Positions 54,501 through 64,000 of a DNA stretch of 64,000 bases are shown here, in pieces; position 1 is the stretch's first letter, and each line of letters begins with the position of its first letter. This stretch comes from Balanoglossus misakiensis (Eukaryota > Hemichordata). Position numbers and translations under genes: made by a program. The stretch is taken from contig CM082586.2 of assembly GCA_040954595.2 (NCBI GenBank), positions 4,712,001-4,776,000 of the forward strand. Direction: 5' to 3'. The notes beneath the pieces are model-generated. The model was not told the origin of the DNA, searched no databases, and worked only from the letters and a program-made list of their open reading frames with translations.

Positions 54501-57500
54501 GTATAGTTCCCACCCACACCTGCATTGGTACACACAGCAGGTCTACCGAGCGCAACTAAAAACACAGTCAAATTATCGGCGCATGCTCGCCCGTTGCCCT
54601 GGTTTCGCAGAAACACCGTGGTCTGCGTTTATGCGCGCCGTGACGTCACCTCCAAAGTTGACGTGCGTTGCCGTGTAATTATAGCCGCTGTGAAGAGCCT
54701 TGTTTCTGCCAGTGACGTCATCACGCCCAATGGCTCGCCTCTCGAGTTAGCGCTGCTCAACTATATTCACAGGCCGCGCGCACGCTCTATTGCCCAACAC
54801 CTGTTGATGACGTCATCGGATTCGGACAGCTCCCAGGCTCGTGAGCGAGCGCGAGATAGATGCAGGTGATATTCAAACCTCCGTGGCGGTATTGAATGGC
54901 CGGCTTAATTAATTCATTGACATCAATTCCCCGGCATACGCTTGGCGAAATCTGAGCGCATACAATCATTCCCAAATGCCATGTACATCCTTTTATCATC
55001 GGAATATCGAATGGCATTCATGATATGCCACTGTTAATAGTTGCGGCGCTTCTCCGGCGATATTAACATGTGAATTACAATAACAACTGAGCATGAGCTG
55101 AAAATAGGCCGTCATTCACTCTAATTAATTCATACTCGTCATTTAAACAACCATATCAACAGCTGTGGGGAATTTTGGTGAATACAAATTTCGGTCGCGT
55201 GTTTTTCACCGAATAATATTATTTAACTGAAGAGTGTTTTTGTATGTACACGCCCGTTGAGGGAGGTCAACGTGATATTGTGTACGGGTGATAATTGGTT
55301 AGGTGTTTACGGGAAAGTCCTGCGGTTAGCGGTAAACAACTGGGAAGGATTACTTCACGTTTTCGTGGACTATTTATCCGTTGTGAACGCAGGAGATGTG
55401 CTCGGTTCGGTTTGGTGTGATGTGGCGTTCTGTGTTGTGATGAGATGTGATGTGATGCAGTTTGGCGAAGAGTTTGGAGGAGCGAATGGTCGAGGATGTC
55501 TGAGAATATGCGAAGTTACAGGCGATTAAACACTCGACAAGTGCATTATGTACCCATCCCGCTTCTTCTGTCAAACGTGGAGTCGCATAATCATATAGTG
55601 TCGCTTGAATACCATCATGTATGACGTCTATCTGAATATCTGGCAGCGCTCAATTGATGCCTTCGTGACCAAAGTTCACAGTTCCCTGTAAATTTAGGCA
55701 TTACCTCTCGGAAACGGTCACCTGGATTGTGACTGTTAAAAGTTGGCAGCAAAATATACCAAGGAAAATATAACAAACACAGTAAATTCTCGAAAATGTT
55801 AATTATTGAAATCATTGTGGTATAATGCCTGTGTTATTAATATGCACACCACCACAGCTTTATGCTAATCGATAGCTCATTGATTATTTTTGCGGTTTTT
55901 TTCCCCGAGGGCAATTATCATCTCCACAGATGAGTTAGCCTAATTAAATATTTAACATTAGATGCTTATTGATTAGAAACCGTTAACTCAATTCATGGCT
56001 AGCTCGTCCTCTACTCGGTATGTAAGGTCAATCAAATTCCAGCGAAGGATATTACTTTTCGACGTTCTGGATCAACTATTGGGAGCCGCGAAATCCTTCG
56101 ACTTTCAAGTAGCTGTCACTAATTCGGATTAACGGCGACTTCGTGGAGGCCGTATTGAACCGAGTGGCTGTCATCGGCATGCAGCGCACAGTGCAGTAGC
56201 CGTGTCCATATACCCCCAATCGCCACACAACATCCATTTATGAGATCACGCAGGCAATGGATACATAATAAAAAAATGTAGGGCGACAAAGTGCGGCATT
56301 ATATTTCAGCGGATGCCTCGTGGAAGTACGTGCTCCGCTATCCTCTTTCCTAATTCATATACACAGGCTTTTAACACAAGACCCAAATCAATATGGTTTA
56401 TTGATGACAATAATTGCACAGAAGGAGCGGGAAGAGAGAAAGAAAAATGAAACGCACGGGGTTTATATATTCACAGCGATATTGACGCGCGCCAAGGATT
56501 AGAAAAGAAATGCGCTGTATCAACTCTTCCCAGAACAATTGCGATAAAGGAACGCCGAAATGAAGGACTTCTGTCATTATAGTGGCTAACAGAAGGAGAA
56601 TGTGCAGTTTTGAAATAACACCTGCCCCCCTTCTCTGAATTGTTCGAGAGAACCACTTTGATATTCCGGCGGTTGATTCGACAAGTGAGGCTCGCGTCGA
56701 TGATTGAAGAGGTGGCTTCGGATGCGCGACGTGAAATATTAGTATTCAGCGAGCGGAGTCTCGCAGCGGAACGGAAGGCAGACATGTTCGGCTCCGCGGG
56801 AACAGGCTCAAATTTTGTTCGTTGTGAAGGTGACACCTGGACTCGAGTGTCATGTCATGCGTGGGCGTGTCGGTGTCATAGAGGGCGCCACAGTTCCATG
56901 CAGATACCAGAGCAGGCTTCTGTTGAGGACTGGTGGGCATCGCATATTTCCTTTAATAAAAGTTCAACAGATAAGATGTATCTCATGTCGGTTCGTGGGA
57001 CATCGGTTACTCTCGCATCCCTACGGAAGCAACCCGATGTTTTATTGTCTTTAAGCGGTCTACTTATCGGCCCCATGACAGCGTTGCGGTTTGTTTGCAT
57101 ATGTCTGTCTGTTTTCCGTTCCTTGAAGATGGCGGGGTCCGTGTCCGTGCAGTCGATGTACTTGAGGTGGTGACGTGCCCGATCGGTCGGTCGGTCGCGC
57201 GTGTCATCCAACCCCGCTCCAAGGCCGGACTGGGCATTGCATCACAGTTGGCCATCCCATCCACATGCAACGCAGATATGCTTTGACTGTCCGCATTCCT
57301 GTTAACTGTTCAGTAACACGACACCCACAAAAATGCGAACTGTCAATTACGCAAATCTTTGTCTCGTCACGTTCACCATTCACAGCAAAACCGCTGCAGT
57401 TGCTCTTTCCGGTACGTCAGCGCCACATCCCGGTCGACGTCAACGCTCGCGCTACTCTGTCGCCCACGTTTTAAAATTTTAAGTTTGGCTTTATCCAGCC

Positions 57501-58390
57501 ATCGTCCGCTCGCACGGGTCGTTAGCTCTACTACAGACGGAGACCAAGGACCTTGGCGGGCGAAGATGGACATTCAACCTAGTCGGCGAAAATTCACTCC
57601 AAAAACACCTATCCAGATATTCGCAACACATTCAAACTACCTCGGGGTAGATTCTTTTCCGCATTCCCAGAGTGTTTGAGATAACTGTCCAAATTCGACG
57701 ATACGCGCCACCTCTGCAAGACGCTTAACGCGCTATGGTATCTAAATAACGCAACCACGCATGTCTTTACTTTCAAAATCGCGCGTGTTCAAACATCTCG
57801 CGAGAAATCAAGCAGAAGAGTTTGGGTTGCAGCAAGGGGGAAAATAGAAAGCTATGCGAGAAATATTTTCGGATCAATTTTTCGAGTGAAACAATGAATG
57901 ATATTGAAAAATAGCAGAAATAGTTTCCAGATGTCGTAACTTCGTGGGCTTGGTGAAAAGGTCGACATTGATATCTGTTCAAATCCCAACGAAATGTGAG
58001 AATGCCATTTGTTAATTAAAGCAATCAATTAATTCATACATTTTTAATGGTCTAGAAAGTGATGAGTCTTGTGACATTTTATTGACAAAGCAAACAATAA
58101 TAATTTCAATCTCTTAATGCCCAGACTGAATCATCCATAACGGCACCCTTGACCGAAATGTGGCAGTCTATGCGAAATTCTCTCGTAGCCTAGGTCAAAA
58201 GTTGCTATAAAACAATTATTGGGCCGAATCAATGCTTTGTTCTTCGTTGACTGTGCGAGTCTGACTTTGTAACTCACCAGCTAAAGACGGTGATATCTCT
58301 CTTGGAAGATTTGATGACTGTGTAAATGTTCTTGGAAAGAGCACGGTGTCCCCCTGTTCTTCCGAGGTGATTACACACAGCTGCGAGTGT
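51569..58390. other. Gene-free interval
   Basis: Contains the longest open frames with no repeat content (51805-52323 minus, 54085-54678 plus, 56640-57173 plus), none with a recognisable domain. At 54895-55150 and 55850-56000 there are clusters of TAATTA, TTAATTAATT and TGATT motifs typical of homeodomain binding, which may be enhancers. Confidence 0.5.
53475..53502. repeat. (GAT)n/(GGT)n trinucleotide tract
   Basis: Three GAT units followed by about six GGT units. The Asp/Gly-rich open frame around it has no other protein-like feature. Confidence 0.8.
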
Positions 58391-58452
58391 TTAACCCTTT
58401 GCACCTTGTTTGGAGGTGTGTCCCCCGGTGGCAGAGGTCACCAAGGGGTTAA
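58391..58452. mobile_element. Short TTAACCC inverted-repeat element, diverged
   Basis: TTAACCCTTTG at 58391-58401 faces CAAGGGGTTAA at 58442-58452, an 11-bp inverted repeat with one mismatch enclosing about 40 bp. The ends resemble the element at 24483-24576, which suggests the same repeat family. It lies between two minus-strand open segments (58452-58754 and 58216-58404) and supplies the stop codon of the first. The assignment is tentative because the inverted repeat is short. Confidence 0.3.
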
Positions 58453-58754
58453 CAAACTGAAGACATCACAGTTCCATCACCTCCTGCAAATCTACAACAG
58501 TGGCCTAAATTCGTTCTGCCAGTGCAAGGTGAAGTCAGCCGTGTTGCTTTATACGAGGGAAGAGTCGCCCAACTTGATTGTTTTAGAATATTGGTGTTTT
58601 CTGTGCCCAATCTCTGATCGGTTGTACCATCTGAATCGATGTCATATGCAATGGACACAGTCACAGCATATGTAGTTCCACCGTTTAATTGTTGCCAATA
58701 CCGAAAATGTGTCGTTTGCTCGTATGAAGAGTATGAGTCATAATGCAGTGTCTT
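58452..58754 (-). CDS. Possible exon fragment with fibronectin type III-like segment
   Basis: Minus-strand open segment of 101 codons without an ATG start, stopped at 58449-58451 by the edge of the inverted-repeat element. Residues encoded at 58611-58715 resemble the E-F strands of a fibronectin type III domain: an aromatic HFRYW strand, then QLNGGTTYAVTV, matching the family pattern L-x-x-G-T-x-Y-x-V-x-V. The rest of the domain, including the conserved tryptophan of strand B, is not evident nearby. It may be one exon of an extracellular or receptor gene, a decayed exon, or chance. No reliable flanking splice sites were found. Confidence 0.22.
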
Positions 58755-61700
58755 TCATTTAAAATAGTACACAGAATTACTGAATTGTTTTATCGCGTTT
58801 CCGCACGTCATTAACCTGCGTGTGGTGACTGTGACAGTGTTAAGAACTGCGTGACTGTTCGAAGGAACTGAAAATGTCTACGGGAGAGATTGCCTACACC
58901 CAGTGGTATAACATTCTCTCTGCATGACTGAGAGAGAAGCAGACGGACAGACTGTACTGACATGGGGACATCTGAAGCGTTGACAAATGTAGGGTTAGCT
59001 GATGGAGAACGATGATCTGACTACTGTGGCTTTCGTGTGCGGACTTGCTCGATACGTGAATCGGCACGGCGGGTCTGGCGGCGTTGAGTCCCGTGAAAAT
59101 ACAGGTTGATTGGTTCGACTCTGCATCAATCAAATTTTATTTTCTATAACTGGAACTGACATGATTGCAGGGTATACCCGGTGGCGACGCTGATTAGCGG
59201 CAAGCAGTAAAACGAAAAAGCGAGAGAGAAAAAGGAAGTTTCTCGGAATCAGCCTGGATGAGAGCGGGCAGCCCCAGCGCTCCCCGGAGAGAGCGTGTGT
59301 ATGCCCCCGATGTCGACGTATCCCGCGAGGAAATTGAGACACCAGGGGTCGGCCGCGGGAAACGCGTGCAACTCTGAGCAGAAAATCAAATTAAAACTGA
59401 CCGACCCTGGGAGAGACATCGTCGACCGGAAACAAAGCACAGGTGAAACGGGCGATCCCAGAAGTCGCAAACGTCAAATCCAGTTCTAAAATAACCTATG
59501 TGTATGTCAGTGAAGAATCTCCATGGAAAGGTCAAAAAGACATTGTGTTCAGATTCGGATCATTTTCTGAATCGTCAGCGAATAAATATTTCGCCATAAT
59601 ATCCTGGCAGTCATGAATTTTAAAATATTAATTATTATTAAATTTTATTAGGTGGAACTTTGGATAAATTGTACAATGCGGAGGTTGTTCCACTTGTGAA
59701 GAATAGTTTGAACATTTTTCTATATTACCCAGAAGGCCACATTTTACTCGATCCCTGGAAAGATGTGCGACCTTTGACCTCGCCGAGTATTGATCAGCCC
59801 GATCAAGAGAAAGAAATAATACCGTGTCTTTAAACATCACAATCGGTTTCTAATTCTACTACAGCTCTTCTAAAAAGGCTCCGTGTTATATAAAACTATA
59901 AGCCGTCACCCCGGACGTCGAAGATTTTTAGATAATTACAGCCGCCGCTGTTCTCGAACCCCGCTGAAAAGCAAACGAAAGGGCCTGATCTTGAGTCAAT
60001 ATGTGTTCTGCGCTGAATACGAATGAATGTGTTTGGGGAAATGCAATAATTTAAAAACCGCTTTCAGGTTGAGAGATCAATATCGCTTACAAAACAATCA
60101 TACCTGAAAGATGTACAAAGGTCACTGCGTTATTTTATAATCCACGCTTTTAAAAGGTTCCCCAATACCTCCGGGCGGACTAACTTTACCCACTCAGACA
60201 TTGTCGATTTACGCACAGGCGCACGTGATTCGTAGATCGACTGGAATTCTATTGAGACTTGCTATTCGTTATATGCCCTGTAGACTTGTGGCCTATCCCA
60301 CTCGTCTGCTGAAATTAAACTCGCCGAATGTTGCATGTGGGCGAACGATATCACCGCGCATCAGGCGGCCATTTTGTTTTGTCTAGGGTTATTTTGAGAC
60401 GGGCACTGATCACTGCTTAAATTGCTCGTATTTCACTTGATCTGAGTCGGTCAAGCGTTACAAGCTGTAGTAGATGGATGTAACCTTTGCATTTAGCTCT
60501 TTCGCCTGTGAATGACTTGATTTGATTACCTTGGGAAATTTGCAGTAACCATCCACACTAATAGTTTTATTTTATTGCAGTCTGCAGTTGAATATCCTAC
60601 TGCAGCGTCAGAAAAAATGAGAAGAAAACATTTTGTGGGTTTTTACAAGAACTGAACATGTTCTTTTTTTTTGAAAAAAAGCGTTAAATGCAAATTAGCA
60701 ATCAACTGGCCTTGCATACTTAATGATAAGTCATCTTCATCTTGCTCTGTGTCGATTCACCAATAACGCTGTAAAGTCAATACTTGTGGCAAGTTACATA
60801 ATATTTTGTCCAGTGTTTCTGGATGGTTCTCGAAAACGTTCTTCGAATATGTAAATTAGTGTAATTTACTTGATGAGCAACCCCAAACATGAATCACTAC
60901 AGTTTATCTTAGCTGTTGCTCTGTTTTCTATCAACTGAACGCACAAATTACTCAAGCATTTTGGAAAATGTCTATTCTGAAGTGTGGCCTTTGACACGAC
61001 TGCACACGATTAACGTAATGAGGAGTCTTTACACAGATGCGCTGTCCGATAACCGCTACTCCAACGACTCCTACACGTACTTCATTATAGCGTTAAATTA
61101 ACCATGACGGTCACTATCACACTTTCCATCTTCACTAGACAACTGACACAAGACAGTCGATTCTCCGTCACTCAAGGCAATGTTCACTCAGTATACGGTT
61201 CGGTACACTTGACTCAGCAAACTTTAAAAAACACCTGCGATAAAACGTTAAAGAAAAAATCCCTTTTCCATGTAGTCGCTTTTTTTCCGTGCGAAGAATT
61301 CCCTTTCAGCTGTAAAAGATGTGTGTTCAGCTCAAATAGACCTTGCTTCAGACTCTTTTAAAGTGGTTTAAGAATTGAAAGGTGTATGCTTGTGCAAGCA
61401 AGGGGATGTTAACACATAGTGCACTGTGTATACAGTTTGGACAGGATGAACCGCACAGCAAATACCAGATGGTGAATTCAGCTTTTGTGGGACGTGTTGC
61501 GTTTGCTGAGATTAAATTATTGTATCACCTGCATTACATGGTCAGGTAACTGAAAGCTCTCTGTAAACCCATGTCTGTTCCTCGTGCACAAAAGAGAAAG
61601 CCAGTTAGAATACCAATGTGTAAATTATCACCGTCTGATTACTCTTTAACGCCGCAGGGCAAGAATCTAACCGTACCCCACCTTTCTCGCCGCACGTAGC

Positions 61701-61793
61701 GCCACTGTACAAAAATGAAGGTCTTATATTCGTGCTCACGGTTGACTTGGAATATTATCTTTGGAATCAGAGGTCGCAGGAACTAACTTACAT

Positions 61794-62165
61794 TTAATTT
61801 AGCATATTGGGAGAAAATGGTTCAAAGCCGTTTCCATTTGTGTCAGAAAACGCTGTGTGAAAGTGATACACTTGGTAATCTCTGTGTAGCATTACTGTCA
61901 TTGTTTCCTGATTCTCCTTTGCTATGTCATATGCGAAATCATTAATGGGATAGTACAAAATCTCTGATTTTGTCGCGTTACGACCAAAATCGGATTTGAT
62001 AAGGTCACGCAGACTTTCAGCTCTGAAATCTCTGGGGCAATTATAACAAGATGGAGGCGTAGGTGGAACACGATGTTTATCGGGCGTTGTTGATAGGCAA
62101 TCATTTCCGTCATGACCCGTTTGACTGCAAAAACACTGATTGCAATTCAACGCAGTGTTTGTCAG
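61794..62165 (-). CDS. Possible last exon of an unidentified gene (cysteine-containing, secreted-like)
   Basis: Minus-strand open segment of about 123 codons with no ATG near its start. Its 5' edge sits directly after ATTTTAG, an acceptor-like AG at 62166-62167, and the frame has a stop just upstream, as for an internal or terminal exon. The predicted peptide has a cysteine cluster (CNQCFC, then CYNCP about 35 residues on), a proline-rich link PPTPP and a polar, protein-like remainder ending FEPFSPNMLN and TAA. A GTAAGT follows the stop by two bases, which would make a good donor but would place an intron after the stop. I recognise no family. A chance open frame of this length is entirely possible in this window. 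Confidence 0.25.
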   Translation of the reverse strand: MTNTALNCNQCFCSQTGHDGNDCLSTTPDKHRVPPTPPSCYNCPRDFRAESLRDLIKSDFGRNATKSEILYYPINDFAYDIAKENQETMTVMLHRDYQVYHFHTAFSDTNGNGFEPFSPNMLN

Positions 62166-62167
62166 CT

Positions 62168-64000
62168 AAAATAGTCTGTGGCAGTAATTGTGCGATGTCG
62201 TACAAATTTGCTCTCGGTCGAGCGATGGGTTCGCTTCCGGGATATCTGACGTGGGACCGCCGCGCGCCAGGCAACAGCATTAGCGTTCAGATCAAATTGT
62301 ATCATATATAACAGAATTCTGGTGAATGTTTCACCGGAGACATCTTACTTCGTGTATGTATTTAAACATTAAATCAAGCGCACGTGTGTCAAGTCGTTTT
62401 GATAGAGGTGTAATCTGAAATTCTGTGTATCGATTGGACCGGTTTCAGAGCGGGCGTGTTACACGGGATCGCGTAGCAACGTTCAGGGACGCGTGTATCG
62501 AGCGAGTGTCCTTAAGAATGAAGTGCCGTTCTACAGAAGTCGCTGAATGAACCTAATGTAACCAGTTATGCGTGTGCACACACTTGTCGTCGGTTGTTTT
62601 GCTCAACTAAGGGTAATTGGGTAATTAGGGGGCCTTAGAAAATTGATGTAGTTTACGTCCTCTCGGTTGTCGATTTTGCAAAATTCCGACATGCTGCTTG
62701 CTGCAGGTCTGGTTTTACGATGAAAGTGACGTGTTGGCCAATTTGCATAAACAGGGTCAAAGCAACTTGCGCGGTTTGGTACCTTTTTCGTGAAATGTTA
62801 ATACAAACACGACAATCTAAAACCTTCACGGCTAACTAACCTGTGCGTTTGCGTTTCTTGCTCAGCGATCTACTAGTGATGTGTTTTTAAGAAAGGGGAA
62901 ACAGTGAACGCTGAACGGATATGCCTCGGCAACGACCTTGCCAGTTCAACTCAAGGAGATTTGTGAATAGAGAAACGTGACTAAAGAAGTCGCACTACGT
63001 GACTCGCTTTTAATCGAAGAAAAGCGATTGTCCAAAATTGCCCAAGGTTTTCCAAGGGTGAGGAGTGGTTGAAGGCGAGAGGACGAGTTCAGCTTTCAAA
63101 GATGGCCGACAATCGAACATCGCATCGCCATATTTTAGGTAAAAGTGTGTGTACCTTTGCGAGTGAAGGGGGTCGATTTTGCCAAACAGCTGACTGATGT
63201 CTACCCTCAAGGTTGGTGGATTTAGCGGTGTGCACGGATCATAAGCCTCGGGTCGCGAAACAACATGGCGGCTAATGCGATTTGCATACGAAAGTGGATT
63301 AGCTGTGTAGTCATGATTAATTCATATTTTAAATCGTCAGTAAGATATAGAGCGTTTATCTATCTGATGTGAGAGATAAACAAATCACTCCCATGTAGAA
63401 TATTGAATATTTATGTATACGCCGGGTTCACAAGTCAAACTTTGAAGAGTTCCTCAGCCAAGATCTCCCGCGACAAAATTCTGTCCTGAAGGCTTTGATG
63501 TTTTGTCCCGTTATGACTGTCACTCGATCCACGGGGAATTCTTTATGTGATATCAGAAATATGATGCCACATTAATGTTCCCATCGCAAAAGAATGAAAT
63601 GTTCGGCTAGGGAGTCTTGTGTCATGGCATGAAAAGTTTCTCTTGAGATGTCGAGACACTCAAATTAATAATTCCCGGGTCATTTTTCTCGGAAAAATGA
63701 AATGACAACGTGCTGAAAACGAAACCGATATTTCTAAAGCTAGTCACGGTAAAAGAAGTCATCACTACAAGGTAAACAATCGGCATCTTTTGACGATTCC
63801 AGTCGTCGAGAATTAAGCGAGGTGGTCTCCTGGAGACTGGGTGTTTTGTTATACCATTTGTGTAAGTATACCGCGCAAGTTCATTAGAAAGACAATTCTC
63901 CCTACCGCAGCGGAAATCAATGAACTTGAAGAGATGGCAAGCGCGTACGTAGGTTATGCCATGCGAACCCGCGATGACACAAAAAATGCGATCACAATTA
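62168..64000. other. Right-hand end of window, no feature recognised
   Basis: Intergenic-looking sequence without repeats or a defensible gene. If the segment at 61794-62165 is real, its upstream exons should lie here or beyond the window. Confidence 0.4.

Noticed and set aside
54085-54678. 197-codon open frame on the + strand
   Set aside because: The longest non-repeat frame outside the channel, but without recognisable domain, compositional signal or splice context; an overlapping minus frame is also open, which suggests chance.
56640-57173. 177-codon open frame on the + strand
   Set aside because: No motif or family resemblance, and overlapped by open frames in other phases.
58894-59133. 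Minus-strand frame with a TGL..IHV stretch loosely like a fibronectin III strand
   Set aside because: Lacks the conserved tyrosine, and two other frames are equally open here; too weak to list as a coding feature.

Overview
This is a stretch of animal nuclear genome, not bacterial or organellar. The one gene I can name has a spliceosomal intron with GT..AG ends. The surroundings are intergenic DNA rich in tetranucleotide microsatellites, mononucleotide G/C tracts, small inverted-repeat elements and short tandem duplications. CpG dinucleotides are common by eye, and no vertebrate-type SINE or LINE is recognisable. Both fit an invertebrate, perhaps a marine deuterostome or lophotrochozoan. The sequence does not settle the species.

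The anchor is a two-exon gene on the + strand at 21745-23945. It encodes a 372-residue two-pore-domain potassium channel of the TASK group (KCNK3/KCNK9/KCNK15-like). It has both pore loops, the TASK outer-pore histidine, an N-glycosylation site in the extracellular cap, and a short C-terminal tail of the 14-3-3-binding type. The 1082-bp intron splits the first glycine codon of the GYG filter in phase 1. Just upstream lie a CCAAT palindrome and three very short upstream reading frames.

Upstream (1-21500) no gene is recognised. This part holds a pyrimidine-rich ladder near 3.1 kb, an unusual 20-bp minisatellite at 7481-7660, an E-box duplication near 10.1 kb, and AATG, GA/CAGA and AAAG arrays between 13.3 and 14.8 kb. 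Downstream of the channel (24-58 kb) the sequence is again gene-poor. It holds a 94-bp TTAACCC inverted-repeat element (24.5 kb), ACAT arrays (37.7 and 50.2 kb), two perfect short hairpins (39.6 and 42.3 kb), a roughly 365-bp long-inverted-repeat transposon with a 10-bp target duplication (46.46-46.83 kb), a 123-bp-period tandem duplication whose units fold into CCAAT hairpins (47.35-47.58 kb), and another CCAAT-containing duplication (51.5 kb).

At 58-62 kb two minus-strand open segments look more protein-like than the background: one resembles part of a fibronectin type III domain, the other is cysteine-containing with an acceptor-like boundary. They may be exons of a second, unidentified gene, but the evidence is weak. 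I found no clear new multi-gene system. The most unusual items are the channel's altered X-gate sequence, the inverted-repeat transposon, the CCAAT hairpin tandem and the 20-bp minisatellite.
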